Below, in pieces: positions 45,661-55,332 of a stretch of DNA of 64,000 nt. Origin of the DNA: Rhodobacteraceae bacterium LNNU 3342 (lineage in GTDB: Bacteria; Pseudomonadota; Alphaproteobacteria; Rhodobacterales; Rhodobacteraceae). Positions within the stretch are counted from its first letter, which is position 1. Each line of letters starts with the position of its first letter. The position numbers were made by a program, and so were the translations under genes. The stretch is taken from positions 186,001-250,000 of the forward strand of contig VUAW01000001.1 in assembly GCA_008711135.1 (NCBI GenBank), in the 5' to 3' direction. The notes beneath the pieces are model-generated. The model saw nothing but the letters and a program-made list of their open reading frames with translations. It was not told where the DNA came from and did not search any database.

Positions 45661-47259
45661 ATGACCAGTGGACACGTAAATCCAGCCCAGCGCCTTGAGG
45701 ATCAGGGAATCGCCGGACTGGGCAATGTCTTTTACAACCTCATCGAGCCGGCGCTTGTCGAAGAAGCGCTGAAACGGGGCGAAGGCACGCTTGGCAAGGG
45801 GGGATCGCTGCTGGTGACCACCGGCACGCACACCGGCCGGTCGCCCAAGGACAAGTTCGTCGTCCGCACCCCTTCGGTCGAGGATTCGATCTGGTGGGAA
45901 AACAACGCCCCGATGGAACCCGCTTACTTTGACGCGCTTTACGCCGACATGCTGGCGCATATGAAGGGCCGCGACTATTTCGTGCAGGACCTCTTTGGCG
46001 GTGCGGACCCGGCGCATCGTCTGGATGTCCGCGTGGTGACTGAGCTTGCCTGGCACGGCCTTTTCATCCGCCACCTGCTGCGCCGCCCCGCGCGTGAGGA
46101 ACTGGACAGCTTCACCCCCGACTGGACGATCATCAACTGCCCCAGCTTCACCGCTGACCCGGCAAAGCACGGCTGCCGCAGCGGCACGGTCATCGCGCTG
46201 AACTTCGACAAGAAGGTGATCCTGATCGGTGGCACCGCCTATGCCGGCGAAAACAAGAAGTCGGTCTTCACGCTGCTGAACTACCTGCTCCCGGAAAAGG
46301 GCATCATGCCGATGCACTGCTCGGCCAACCACGCGCCCGGCAATCCGGTGGACACCGCCGTGTTCTTCGGCCTTTCCGGCACCGGCAAGACGACCCTTTC
46401 GGCCGATCCGTCGCGCGTGCTGATCGGGGATGACGAACATGGCTGGTCCGACCGCGGCACCTTCAACTTCGAAGGCGGCTGCTATGCCAAGACCATCAGC
46501 CTGAGCGCCGAGGCCGAGCCCGAGATCTATGCCACGACCGAGAAATTCGGCACCGTGATCGAGAACATGGTCTTTGACCCGGTCACCAAGGAGCTTGACT
46601 TCGAGGACGACAGCCTGACTGCGAACACGCGCTGCGCCTACCCGCTGGACTACATCTCGAACGCCAGCGACACGGCGCTGGGTGGGCACCCGAAGAACAT
46701 CATCATGCTGACCTGCGATGCCTTCGGCGTTCTGCCCCCGATCGCGCGGCTGACCCCGGCGCAGGCCATGTACCACTTCCTGTCGGGCTTTACCTCCAAG
46801 GTGGCGGGCACTGAACAGGGTGTGACCGAGCCGCAGCCGACCTTCTCCACCTGCTTTGGCGCGCCGTTCATGCCCCGCCGCCCAGAGGTCTATGGCAAGC
46901 TGCTGCAGGAAAAGATCGCAACCCACGGCGCGACCTGCTGGCTGGTGAACACCGGCTGGACCGGCGGCGCCTATGGCACCGGACGCCGGATGCCGATCAA
47001 GGCGACCCGCGCCCTGCTCAGCGCGGCGCTGGATGGCTCGCTCAAGACCGTGCAGTTCCGCAAGGACCCGAACTTCGGGTTCGAGGTGCCGGTTTCGGTT
47101 CCGGGCGTGGATGATGCACTGCTTGACCCGCGCAGCACCTGGGCTGACGGCGCGGCCTATGATGCGCAGGCGGCCAAGCTGGTGGCGATGTTCGCCGACA
47201 ACTTTGCCCAATACGTCCCCTACATCGACGATGATGTGAAGGCCGCAGCGATCGGCTAA
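45661..47259 (+). CDS. pckA: Phosphoenolpyruvate carboxykinase (ATP)
   Basis: PckA converts oxaloacetate and ATP to phosphoenolpyruvate and CO2, the entry step of gluconeogenesis. The 532-residue protein has [12 protein letters not shown] near residue 54, the nucleotide loop GLSGTGKTT near 237, and [13 protein letters not shown] at 45661 has GGGAG upstream; an in-frame TTG lies two codons earlier. Growth on acetate or C4 acids needs it, which fits acs and the ethylmalonyl-CoA genes in this window. Confidence 0.97.
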   Translation: MTSGHVNPAQRLEDQGIAGLGNVFYNLIEPALVEEALKRGEGTLGKGGSLLVTTGTHTGRSPKDKFVVRTPSVEDSIWWENNAPMEPAYFDALYADMLAHMKGRDYFVQDLFGGADPAHRLDVRVVTELAWHGLFIRHLLRRPAREELDSFTPDWTIINCPSFTADPAKHGCRSGTVIALNFDKKVILIGGTAYAGENKKSVFTLLNYLLPEKGIMPMHCSANHAPGNPVDTAVFFGLSGTGKTTLSADPSRVLIGDDEHGWSDRGTFNFEGGCYAKTISLSAEAEPEIYATTEKFGTVIENMVFDPVTKELDFEDDSLTANTRCAYPLDYISNASDTALGGHPKNIIMLTCDAFGVLPPIARLTPAQAMYHFLSGFTSKVAGTEQGVTEPQPTFSTCFGAPFMPRRPEVYGKLLQEKIATHGATCWLVNTGWTGGAYGTGRRMPIKATRALLSAALDGSLKTVQFRKDPNFGFEVPVSVPGVDDALLDPRSTWADGAAYDAQAAKLVAMFADNFAQYVPYIDDDVKAAAIG

Positions 47260-47266
47260 GAAAATG

Positions 47267-47290
47267 AAGCCCCGGCCAAGGCCGGGGCTT
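47267..47290. terminator. Bidirectional terminator between pckA and the TauE-like gene
   Basis: AAGCCCCGGCC pairs with GGCCGGGGCTT around AA, 8 bases after the pckA stop and 16 before the convergent permease stop. A and T tracts are short. Confidence 0.8.
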
Positions 47291-47305
47291 GTGGTATCCG
47301 GGGGA

Positions 47306-48076
47306 TCAGATCTCCAGCGCCCGCCGGATCAGGTTCAGCCCCGAAAGCGCCAGAACGACAAGCGTCCAGCGCCGGAACCGTGCGGCATCCAGTCGGTCCT
47401 GCACCCAGTATCCCAGCCACAGCCCGATCATCCCCGGCACGACCAGCGCCGCAGAAAACGGTACCGTTGTTGCGTTCATGACGCCGGATTGCAGGTGCGC
47501 AAGCAGCAGCACCACCGCCCCGATCAGGAAGATCACCCCCTGAACGCGGACGTTTTCCGCCTTTGGCGCCCCCACCGACAGCAGGTAGACCAGCACCGGC
47601 GGCCCCCAGACCCCCGATACCCCGCCGTAAAGCCCGCCGATGATGCCCGTCACATATTCGGCACGGGCGCGGTGTTCGACCTTGAAGCGCAACTGTCGGC
47701 CCATGAGCTGCGTCAGGGCGAACAGCACGATCGGCACCCCAAGGATCATGTACATCGCCGCTGCCGGTATATGCAGGATGAACTGCGCGCTGAGGATGAT
47801 GAACAGGATGATCATCGCGATCATCCGCCTGTACTTCACGACGGATGCCCAGGCCGCCGAAGCGCCCTGTCGGAACGCCTGGCTGATGTTGGTGACCAGC
47901 GTCGGCAGGATGAGCCCTGCCAGCGCCAGTTCCACTGGCAGGAAAGACCCGAAGCCCGAGATCATAACCATGGGCATGGCAAAACCCACCGCCCCTTTCA
48001 CGAACCCGCCGAACAGCGTGATCACCACCGCCAGCCAAAAGGCCCACGGCTCCAGCCCGCCCATGAAGAAATCCAT
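47306..48076 (-). CDS. Sulfite exporter TauE/SafE family permease
   Basis: The 256-residue protein has seven or eight transmembrane segments and the TauE/SafE (TSUP) pattern, with the repeated small-residue turn GGFVKGAVGFAMPM near the N-terminus and GGLYGGVSGVWGPP near the second half. Family members move sulfite, sulfoacetate or other organic anions. No sulfur genes are adjacent, so the substrate is unknown. Confidence 0.88.
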   Translation of the reverse strand: MDFFMGGLEPWAFWLAVVITLFGGFVKGAVGFAMPMVMISGFGSFLPVELALAGLILPTLVTNISQAFRQGASAAWASVVKYRRMIAMIILFIILSAQFILHIPAAAMYMILGVPIVLFALTQLMGRQLRFKVEHRARAEYVTGIIGGLYGGVSGVWGPPVLVYLLSVGAPKAENVRVQGVIFLIGAVVLLLAHLQSGVMNATTVPFSAALVVPGMIGLWLGYWVQDRLDAARFRRWTLVVLALSGLNLIRRALEI

Positions 48077-48237
48077 GCCTCACCTCGCTTTTCCGGTTCT
48101 ATAGCGCGGCATTGCGGCTGCAGCACCTGAAAACGCCAAAGACACATTTGTTCGGCAGAAACTTGTTTTTAGTTTTTTTATTGCGCTGCACCTGCGAAGA
48201 CCCTATCTCTGCCACAGATGCCATATGGAGGACGCCG

Positions 48238-49902
48238 ATGCACGATGGTCAGGATCTGCCCCGCCCACAGGCCCTGCTGCCCGACCTTCTGACCCTGACA
48301 CAGGCGGCGCTGAAGCCGGTGCAGGACCTGCTGACGCAAGGGACGGCGGCGCTTCGGGCTCTGATCGCACCGGCAGGCCGCGTTAATCTCGCCGCGCTGG
48401 AGGTTCATCAGCATGAGGCCCACGCCCTTGCGTGGATGGCCACCTATGCCCAGGCGCTGACCCAGATGCAGCTTTGGGCCGAACGGCTTGACGGTCAGGG
48501 CGGCTTTGGGGAAATCGAAGCGCTGATCCACCAGATCGCCTTTGGCGAATACCTCAACCAGATCGCCGGCGGCATCCCGATGAGTCAGGGCGAAATCGCC
48601 CGCCCTGCCGACCTGGGCTTGATGCTGGAAGAAACGGCGGCGCTGATGCGCCTGCGGCGCGAAGGCAACAGCCCTGCCGCCCGCGCGCGTCTGGTCGCCC
48701 TCATGCGCGAAAACCATGGCCGAGCCACCTTCGGCGCCACGGGCCTGGATGACGAACTGGAGATGATCCGCGACCAGTTCCGCCGCTTTGCCGATGAAGA
48801 GGTCGTTCCCCATGCCCACGGCTGGCACCTGAAGGATCAGCTTATCCCGATGGAGATCATCGAAGCGCTGGCCGAAATGGGCGTCTTTGGCCTGACCATC
48901 CCCGAGGAATATGGCGGCCATGGGCTGTCCAAGGCTTCGATGGTCGTGGTGTCCGAAGAGCTCAGCCGTGGCTATATCGGCGTGGGTTCGCTTGGCACCC
49001 GGTCGGAAATCGCGGCGGAACTGATCCTTTGCGGCGGGACCGAAGACCAGAAGCGGCAGTGGCTGCCCCGGCTGGCCAGCGGGGAAATCCTGCCGACCGC
49101 CGTTTTCACCGAACCAAACACCGGCTCGGATCTTGGTAGCCTGCGCACCCGTGCGGCGAAGGATGGCGAGGATTACCTCATCACCGGCAACAAGACCTGG
49201 ATTACCCACGCCGCCCGCACGCATGTCATGACCCTGCTGGCACGAACCGATCCGGCAACGACTGACTACCGCGGCCTGTCAATGTTCCTGGCCGAAAAGA
49301 CGCCTGGCACCGATGCGGACCCCTTCCCCACCCCCGGCATGACGGGCGGAGAGATCGAAGTGTTGGGCTACCGCGGTATGAAGGAATATGAACTCGGCTT
49401 TGACGGCTTCCGCGTGAAGGGCGAAAATCTGCTGGGCGGGGTCGAGGGGCAAGGGTTCCGCCAGCTCATGCAGACGTTTGAGAGCGCGCGCATCCAGACC
49501 GCCGCCCGTGCCATTGGCGTAGCCCAGAACGCGCTTGAGGTGGCGATGCAATATGCCACCGACCGCAAGCAGTTCGGCAAGCCGCTGATCGAGTTTCCGC
49601 GTGTCGCCAACAAGATCGCCATGATGGCGGTGGAAATCATGATCGCCCGGCAGCTCACCTATTTCAGCGCCCGGGAAAAGGACGCGGGCCGCCGCTGCGA
49701 TCTGGAGGCCGGGATGGCCAAGCTGCTGGGCGCCCGCGTAGCCTGGGCTGCCGCCGACAACGGGGTGCAGATCCACGGCGGCAACGGCTTTGCGCTGGAA
49801 TACCAGATCAGCCGGATCCTCTGCGACGCGCGCATCCTCAACATCTTCGAAGGCGCAGCCGAAATTCAGGCGCAGGTCATTGCCCGTCGCCTGATGGACT
49901 GA
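48238..49902 (+). CDS. mcd: (2S)-methylsuccinyl-CoA dehydrogenase
   Basis: Mcd oxidises (2S)-methylsuccinyl-CoA to mesaconyl-CoA, a key step of the ethylmalonyl-CoA pathway for acetate assimilation. The 554-residue flavoenzyme is longer than ordinary acyl-CoA dehydrogenases because of a 150-residue N-terminal helical extension typical of Mcd. Core motifs are [22 protein letters not shown], and the C-terminal [20 protein letters not shown] lies 6 bases before the ATG. Electrons should pass to EtfAB. Its last 26 bases overlap the convergent recO stop. Confidence 0.93.
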   Translation: MHDGQDLPRPQALLPDLLTLTQAALKPVQDLLTQGTAALRALIAPAGRVNLAALEVHQHEAHALAWMATYAQALTQMQLWAERLDGQGGFGEIEALIHQIAFGEYLNQIAGGIPMSQGEIARPADLGLMLEETAALMRLRREGNSPAARARLVALMRENHGRATFGATGLDDELEMIRDQFRRFADEEVVPHAHGWHLKDQLIPMEIIEALAEMGVFGLTIPEEYGGHGLSKASMVVVSEELSRGYIGVGSLGTRSEIAAELILCGGTEDQKRQWLPRLASGEILPTAVFTEPNTGSDLGSLRTRAAKDGEDYLITGNKTWITHAARTHVMTLLARTDPATTDYRGLSMFLAEKTPGTDADPFPTPGMTGGEIEVLGYRGMKEYELGFDGFRVKGENLLGGVEGQGFRQLMQTFESARIQTAARAIGVAQNALEVAMQYATDRKQFGKPLIEFPRVANKIAMMAVEIMIARQLTYFSAREKDAGRRCDLEAGMAKLLGARVAWAAADNGVQIHGGNGFALEYQISRILCDARILNIFEGAAEIQAQVIARRLMD

Positions 49903-50638
49903 CTTCTGATGGATTGACACCGCGCGAGAGGATATCCACCAGCCGCCGCCGTGCCTCTGGCAGTGGACGGTCGCCCAGCGCGGGGGCGAGCCTGTGTTCA
50001 AGAAAATACCCGGTGACCGCCAGCCCCTGCACCAGGTCGGCCAGCGACGCCGGCCCCTGCCCCAGCAGGCAAGCCGGCAGCGGCAAGAGCCGCGGCGCCC
50101 ACTCGCCTGCTCCCGCCACGCTGACGGCCCGCCCGCTACGGGGCGAAACATAGGCAAGGTTTTCCCGTTCCCCCGTCACCGCACAGCGCGACAGGTCAAG
50201 GCCAAAGCCCATATCCTCCAGCAAGGTTAGTTCCCAGCGCAGGTAGGCGGCCTGCCAATCGCCCCCCGCCACGATCAGGTCTAGAAGCGCGATCGACAGA
50301 TCATACATCGCCACATGCGGCGCCCGTTCCGGCAGCGCAAAGGCAAGAAGCGCGCAGACCGACGACAGCCCCGCCAGCGCCGCGCGATCACCCAGAACCA
50401 AGGGCGCGCGGGCGCGCAGCGGTTCTACCGCGAAGGTGCCAAGCTGGTCTTCCAGCCGCGCGCGCCAAACCAGCGAAAGCTGCGCCCCCGGCTGCAGGAT
50501 CGGGGCAAAGCGCCGCCCGCCGCCGCCGCGCACCACGCCCGCGTGCCGCCCGCGGGACGGTGTCAGAACCTCTATGATCGCGGAGCTTTCGCCATGCGGT
50601 CGCATGGACAGAAGAACCCCCTGGTCGCGCCATTCCAT
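49877..50638 (-). CDS. recO: DNA repair protein RecO
   Basis: RecO helps RecR load RecA onto SSB-coated DNA. The 253-residue protein has an N-terminal OB fold ([19 protein letters not shown]), a helical domain ([29 protein letters not shown]) and the CAVTG zinc-site remnant. It is the last gene of the leftward recO-to-folK operon, 36 bases after DUF1491. Confidence 0.94.
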   Translation of the reverse strand: MEWRDQGVLLSMRPHGESSAIIEVLTPSRGRHAGVVRGGGGRRFAPILQPGAQLSLVWRARLEDQLGTFAVEPLRARAPLVLGDRAALAGLSSVCALLAFALPERAPHVAMYDLSIALLDLIVAGGDWQAAYLRWELTLLEDMGFGLDLSRCAVTGERENLAYVSPRSGRAVSVAGAGEWAPRLLPLPACLLGQGPASLADLVQGLAVTGYFLEHRLAPALGDRPLPEARRRLVDILSRGVNPSEVSPSGDGQ

Positions 50639-50674
50639 CCTGCGACTATGCGCCGGGCGCGGGGGACTTCAAGA

Positions 50675-51004
50675 TCAGTCGCGCAGTCCTTCTTCATCCA
50701 GAAGATGGCGGCCATGACGGTCTTCGACCTCGATGATCCACAGATCGGGGTCACGCGCCCGGGTCCGGGACAGGGCGGCATCGACTTCGGCCTCCGGCCC
50801 CTCGGTCAGCACGTCCCAGCGGCGCAGCCCGGTCATCAGGTCAAAGCTGCGCTGATAGGCCCGCGCCCGCCCGTCCATGGTCGCCAGCTTGACCACCACC
50901 GCCCCTGCCGTGGCATCGCCGCGCGCAGTGACATAGGCCGGGATTGCCGCGAACTGCAGCCGGGACAGGTAAGCGTCAACCCAGAAACCGGTCGTCAGCC
51001 GCAC
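50675..51004 (-). CDS. DUF1491 protein
   Basis: The 109-residue soluble protein matches DUF1491, an alphaproteobacterial family. Its markers are WVDAYLSRL, GAVVVKL and DPDLWIIEVEDR. GTG at 51004 lies right behind the era stop with AAGGACGGG upstream, so it is coupled to era. The role is unknown; its fixed position between era and recO is shared in the group. Confidence 0.87.
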   Translation of the reverse strand: MRLTTGFWVDAYLSRLQFAAIPAYVTARGDATAGAVVVKLATMDGRARAYQRSFDLMTGLRRWDVLTEGPEAEVDAALSRTRARDPDLWIIEVEDRHGRHLLDEEGLRD

Positions 51005-51925
51005 CTAGTTCCCGTCCTTGAAGTCGAGCCCCATCTCCGAGTACCGCTCGGCCTCTTCCAGCCAGTTCGGGCGCACCTTGACCTGCAGGAACAGGTGGAC
51101 GGGCCGGCCCAGGAATTCGGTCAGTTCGGTACGGGCGGCCTGGCTGATCGCCTTGATCGTCTCGCCACGGTTGCCCAGGACAATGCCCTTGTGCCCGTCG
51201 CGGGCGACATAGATCAGCTGGTCGATGCGGGTCGAACCGTCCTTGCGGTCCTCCCACTTCTCGGTTTCCACCGTCAGCTGATACGGGATTTCCTCATGCA
51301 GGCGCAGGGTCAGCTTTTCGCGGGTGATTTCAGCCGCGATCATCCGCATCGGCAGGTCAGCAATCTGGTCTTCGGGGTAAAGCCACGGGCCTTCCGGCAG
51401 GGTTTCAGCCAGCCATTGGCGCAGGTCATCCACCCCATATCCACGTTCGGCCGAGATCATGAAGGTCTTTTCGAACGGGAAGGCATCGTTGAGCTTCTGG
51501 GCAAGGCCCAGAAGCACCTCTGCCTGAACCCGGTCGATCTTGTTCAGCGCCAGCGCGACGCGCTGCCCCTCACCCATCCGTTCCTTCAGCGCGTCGATGA
51601 TCGCCTGCACCCCATCGGTCAGGCCGCGATGCGCCTCGACCATCAGGACGACGATATCGGCATCCGCCGCCCCACCCCAGGCGGCGGCGACCATCGCCCG
51701 GTCCAGCCGGCGGCGCGGCCGGAACAGGCCAGGCGTATCCACGAACACGATCTGGGCCTGCCCCTCCATCGCGACGCCTCGGATGCGGGCGCGGGTGGTT
51801 TGCACCTTGTGCGTGACGATCGACACCTTGGCGCCGACCATCCGGTTCAGAAGCGTGGACTTGCCCGCGTTCGGTTCGCCGATCAGGGCGACAAAGCCGG
51901 CGCGTGTGGTTTCGGTCTCAGTCAT
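51005..51925 (-). CDS. era: GTPase Era
   Basis: Era binds 16S rRNA and matures the 30S subunit. The 306-residue protein has G1 GEPNAGKST near residue 16, G3 DTPGLF, G4 NKID, and a C-terminal KH domain with [13 protein letters not shown]. The start at 51925 overlaps the rnc stop by 8 bases. The rnc-era pair is a classic bacterial operon. Confidence 0.97.
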   Translation of the reverse strand: MTETETTRAGFVALIGEPNAGKSTLLNRMVGAKVSIVTHKVQTTRARIRGVAMEGQAQIVFVDTPGLFRPRRRLDRAMVAAAWGGAADADIVVLMVEAHRGLTDGVQAIIDALKERMGEGQRVALALNKIDRVQAEVLLGLAQKLNDAFPFEKTFMISAERGYGVDDLRQWLAETLPEGPWLYPEDQIADLPMRMIAAEITREKLTLRLHEEIPYQLTVETEKWEDRKDGSTRIDQLIYVARDGHKGIVLGNRGETIKAISQAARTELTEFLGRPVHLFLQVKVRPNWLEEAERYSEMGLDFKDGN

Positions 51926-52607
51926 CCCGTTTCTCCAGTCGCGCAAGAAGCGCCTTGGCCGCAGCCTGTTCCGCCTGCCGCTTGGCCCCGGCCGAGGAGC
52001 GTTCGCTTTCACCGCCGGCAAGCCGCACCTCGATGGTGAACACCGGGGCATGATCGGGCCCTTCGCGGGCGATTTCAACATAAACCGGCGGCACCTGCCC
52101 CCGGGCCTGCGCCCATTCCTGCAGCGCGGTCTTGGCGTCGCGGGCGTCAGCCTCGACCCGGCCCACGCGGTCGCCCCACAGCCGCAGGATCATGCCGCGC
52201 GCGGCGTCGAACCCGCCATCGATATAGACGGCGGCAATCACCGCCTCCATTGCGTCGCCCAGCAGGGCTTCCTTGCGGCGGCCGCCGGACATCATTTCCG
52301 ACCGGCCAAGCTTAAGCACCTCTCCCAAGCCCACCTCGCGCGCGACGGCGGCGCAGCTTTCCTTGCGGACCAGCGCGTTGAAGCGAGGCGCAAGCTGCCC
52401 CTCGGTCGCGCCGGGATCCGCGCCCAGCAGCGCCTCTGCCAGCACCAGGCCCAGCACCCGGTCGCCCAGGAATTCAAGCCGCTGGTTGTCAGGCCGCGTG
52501 GCCGAGGACAGCGACGAATGCGTCACCGCCTGCACCAGCAGCGCCGGGTCGTTGAACCGGTACCCGATCCGATCCTGAAACGTCTGGAGATCCGCCGCGA
52601 GTTTCAC
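51918..52607 (-). CDS. rnc: Ribonuclease III
   Basis: RNase III cuts double-stranded RNA in rRNA and mRNA processing. The 229-residue protein has the signature [14 protein letters not shown] near residue 40, the metal-binding [18 protein letters not shown] near 115, and a dsRNA-binding domain (about 158-226) with [12 protein letters not shown]. The Arg in LGDR instead of Ser is common in alphaproteobacteria. Its start overlaps the lepB stop as ATGA. Confidence 0.97.
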   Translation of the reverse strand: MKLAADLQTFQDRIGYRFNDPALLVQAVTHSSLSSATRPDNQRLEFLGDRVLGLVLAEALLGADPGATEGQLAPRFNALVRKESCAAVAREVGLGEVLKLGRSEMMSGGRRKEALLGDAMEAVIAAVYIDGGFDAARGMILRLWGDRVGRVEADARDAKTALQEWAQARGQVPPVYVEIAREGPDHAPVFTIEVRLAGGESERSSAGAKRQAEQAAAKALLARLEKRDD

Positions 52608-53389
52608 TCGACCGCCTTGAAGAAACGATTGGACCGCCAGGTCCAGAAATACAGCATCGACCGCCCGGCTGAAGAAAAGACGATCCGGTCCGCGCGGCCG
52701 ATCAGGTTTTCATAGGGAACGAAGCCCACGCCGCCCACTGCCTGCGGAAAACGGCTGTCTTGGCTGTTGTCGCGGTTGTCGCCCATGAAGAAGAAATGCC
52801 CCGCGGGCACCGTGAACAGGGGCGTATTGTCGGCAAAGCTGTTGTCGATGTTCAGGATGTTGTGGCTGTTGCCGTTCGGGAACGTCTCGCGGAAGCGGGA
52901 CTTGACGCAGGTGCCACCCTCGCCCACCGGGGCGTTTTCACAGCGCGGATAGGTGCCCAGCGGCCCTTGGCGGGCATAGACTTCCTCGAACTGGCCGGCA
53001 GGTTCCTGCGGCAGGGGCTGGCCGTTCAGGAAGAGGACACCGTCACGCATCTGCACCGTGTCACCCGGCACGCCGACGACGCGCTTGATGAAGTCCGACC
53101 CGTCCACCGGGTGGCGGAACACGACCACCTCGCCATGTTCGGGTTCGGACCCCAGGATCCGTCCGGTGATCGGGCACATCGAGAACGGGCAGGAAAAGCG
53201 GGAATAGCCATAGGCCATCTTGTTCACGAACAGGAAGTCGCCGACCAGCAGCGTGTCCTTCATCGATCCGGAGGGAATCCAGAAGGGTTGAAAGAACAGG
53301 GTGCGGAACACGCCCGCGATCAGCAGCGCATAGACCACCGTCTTGATCGTCTCGACGATGCCATTCTCCTTGGCGGCCTTGGTTGCCAT
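52604..53389 (-). CDS. lepB: Signal peptidase I
   Basis: LepB removes signal peptides at the periplasmic face. The 261-residue protein has one N-terminal transmembrane helix (about 13-32), the catalytic Ser in IPSGSM near residue 38, and the catalytic Lys in [12 protein letters not shown] near 100. [12 protein letters not shown] forms the conserved box D. A Cys pair in the middle region may form a periplasmic disulfide. It is part of the rnc-era operon. Confidence 0.96.
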   Translation of the reverse strand: MATKAAKENGIVETIKTVVYALLIAGVFRTLFFQPFWIPSGSMKDTLLVGDFLFVNKMAYGYSRFSCPFSMCPITGRILGSEPEHGEVVVFRHPVDGSDFIKRVVGVPGDTVQMRDGVLFLNGQPLPQEPAGQFEEVYARQGPLGTYPRCENAPVGEGGTCVKSRFRETFPNGNSHNILNIDNSFADNTPLFTVPAGHFFFMGDNRDNSQDSRFPQAVGGVGFVPYENLIGRADRIVFSSAGRSMLYFWTWRSNRFFKAVE

Positions 53390-53443
53390 GATCAGTCCTG
53401 CCTTTCGTGAGTTGGGGCTACATGCGGCGCGGGGCGGGCGGTG

Positions 53444-53845
53444 TCAAGCAAGGGGGCGGGCCTCGATCACCACGAAGGCCTGCGCCCAAGGGTGATCGTC
53501 GGTCAGGGTGACGTGGACAACGGCCTCATGCCCTTCGGGCGTCATGGTGGCAAGCCGGTCAGCGGCCCAGCCGGTAAGGTGCATGACCGGCTGACCGCTG
53601 CGCAGGTTCGACACGCCCATGTCGCGCCACGATATCCCCATGGCCAGCCCTGTGCCGAGGGCCTTGGAACATGCCTCCTTGGCGGCCCAGCGCTTGGCGA
53701 GGGTCGCGGCCTCATCATGGCGGCGGCCGGCCTTGCGCAGCTCGATCTCGGTAAAGACACGGTTGCGGAAGCGGTCGCCGAACCGCTCCAGCGTGCCCTT
53801 GATCCGGTCGATATTCGCAAGGTCGGACCCAATCCCCAGGATCAT
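53444..53845 (-). CDS. acpS: Holo-[acyl-carrier-protein] synthase
   Basis: AcpS transfers 4'-phosphopantetheine from CoA to acyl carrier protein. The 133-residue protein has [12 protein letters not shown] (metal-binding Asp8) at the start and [15 protein letters not shown] (catalytic and metal Glu/Lys) near residue 52. Its start overlaps the pdxJ stop as ATGA. The pdxJ-acpS-lepB-rnc-era order is conserved. Confidence 0.96.
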   Translation of the reverse strand: MILGIGSDLANIDRIKGTLERFGDRFRNRVFTEIELRKAGRRHDEAATLAKRWAAKEACSKALGTGLAMGISWRDMGVSNLRSGQPVMHLTGWAADRLATMTPEGHEAVVHVTLTDDHPWAQAFVVIEARPLA

Positions 53846-54603
53846 GCCGCGCGCGCCGCGTCCATGTGCCGCCGCATCTGGGCGATTGCCTCGGAAAGGC
53901 CGGTGAAGATCGCCTCTCCGATCAGGAAGTGGCCGATGTTCAGTTCCATCACCTGCGGCAGCGCGGCGACGGGGCCGACGGTGTCATACGTCAGGCCGTG
54001 GCCCGCATGCACCTCCAGCCCCAGCGAATGGGCAAAGGCGGCCATGTCCCACAGCCGGGCAAGTTCGGCGTCGCGATCGGCAAACCGGCCTTCAGCGTGG
54101 TAGTCGCAATAGGCGCCGGTATGCAACTCCACCACCGCCGCACCGATCCGCGCTGCTGCCTCGATCTGCGTGGGGTCGGCGGCGATGAAGATCGACACCC
54201 GGCACCCCGCATCCGCCAGCGGAGCGATGAAATGGGCCAGCCGGTTTTCCTCGCGCGCGACCTCAAGACCGCCCTCGGTCGTGCGCTCCTCGCGCCGTTC
54301 AGGCACAATACAGACCGCGTGCGGCTTGTGGCGGAGCGCGATGGCCTGCATCTCTTCGGTTGCCGCCATTTCGAAGTTGAGTGGAAGGGTCAGCTCCTCC
54401 ATCAACCTTTCGATGTCGCGGTCGGAAATATGGCGGCGATCCTCGCGCAGGTGGGCGGTGATGCCGTCGGCGCCCGCGGTTTCGGCAAGTTTCGCCGCGC
54501 GAACCGGATCCGGATAGGCGCTGCCGCGCGCGTTCCGCACCGTCGCCACATGATCGATGTTCACCCCGAGCCTGAGCCGCCCCTGCGGCGCCTGTTCAGC
54601 CAT
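53842..54603 (-). CDS. pdxJ: Pyridoxine 5'-phosphate synthase
   Basis: PdxJ condenses 1-deoxy-xylulose 5-phosphate with 3-amino-2-oxopropyl phosphate in vitamin B6 synthesis. The 253-residue TIM barrel has [16 protein letters not shown] near residue 12, HLREDRRHI near 51, [10 protein letters not shown] near 96 and GHGLTYDTV near 194. It starts 6 bases after the DUF2062 stop. Confidence 0.97.
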   Translation of the reverse strand: MAEQAPQGRLRLGVNIDHVATVRNARGSAYPDPVRAAKLAETAGADGITAHLREDRRHISDRDIERLMEELTLPLNFEMAATEEMQAIALRHKPHAVCIVPERREERTTEGGLEVAREENRLAHFIAPLADAGCRVSIFIAADPTQIEAAARIGAAVVELHTGAYCDYHAEGRFADRDAELARLWDMAAFAHSLGLEVHAGHGLTYDTVGPVAALPQVMELNIGHFLIGEAIFTGLSEAIAQMRRHMDAARAA

Positions 54604-54609
54604 CTTGCC

Positions 54610-55308
54610 CTACTCCGCTTGCTTGTGGTCTTCGGTCGGCGCCACGGTCTCGACATGGGCGGGATCGGCCGCGCCCGGGTCCTGCGCCGCGATGGCCGCG
54701 CGCAGCTTGTCGATCCGCTCGCGCAGCTTTTTCTTGCGCCGTTTCTGGTAGGCCCCGATCACCGGCAGGCTGAGGTAATAGCCCCCCAGCCCGCAGATGA
54801 ACCCTGGCAGGATCCCCCCGATCAGGTAGGGCAGGAATACCCGGTGAAAGAAGCGGGCAAGGTTGTCCCAATGCGGCACATCCTCTGTCACCATCGCCTG
54901 CATGTTGTGCCAGAACTCGACCGAGGCGCGGGCAAAGGCCGCCACCACCTGCGGCAGCGGCATGCCGCCGTCGTTCCCGAGTATCCAGTTCCCGAACTCG
55001 ATCGAGACGGTCATGATGATCGGGAAGGTCAGCGGGTTGCCGAAGAACGTCGCGATGAGCGAGGCAACTACGTTGCCACCGATCGCCCAAGCAACCAGCG
55101 CCGACAGGATGAAGTGGAACCCGAAGAGTGGCGAGAAGGACACGAAGATGCCGGCAAAGATTCCGCGGGCGATCCGGTGCGGCGCGTCGGGCAGTCGTCC
55201 CAGCCGGTGGCGCATGTAGCTGAGCGCCCTGCCCCACCCACCACGCGGGTAGAAGAACTCGGTCACGGCCTGCCCCCAGGTGCGTTTGGTGCGCCGTCTG
55301 AAAACCAA
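54610..55308 (-). CDS. DUF2062 membrane protein
   Basis: The 232-residue protein has three or four transmembrane segments (about 45-65, 70-95, 160-178) and the DUF2062 marker FFGNPLTFPIIM. A basic, Lys/Arg-rich helix and acidic tail form the C-terminus. The start is a TTG at 55308 with GGGGAG upstream; the family N-terminus MVFRRRTKRTWGQAV supports it over the ATG at residue 32. The function is unknown. Confidence 0.87.
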   Translation of the reverse strand: MVFRRRTKRTWGQAVTEFFYPRGGWGRALSYMRHRLGRLPDAPHRIARGIFAGIFVSFSPLFGFHFILSALVAWAIGGNVVASLIATFFGNPLTFPIIMTVSIEFGNWILGNDGGMPLPQVVAAFARASVEFWHNMQAMVTEDVPHWDNLARFFHRVFLPYLIGGILPGFICGLGGYYLSLPVIGAYQKRRKKKLRERIDKLRAAIAAQDPGAADPAHVETVAPTEDHKQAE

Positions 55309-55332
55309 GCTGCTCCCCTTCCCGCCCCCGGA

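Noticed and set aside
51918-52607. Ser-to-Arg change in the RNase III LEFLGDS motif
   Set aside because: The Arg form is normal in alphaproteobacterial RNase III, and the catalytic acidic residues are intact.
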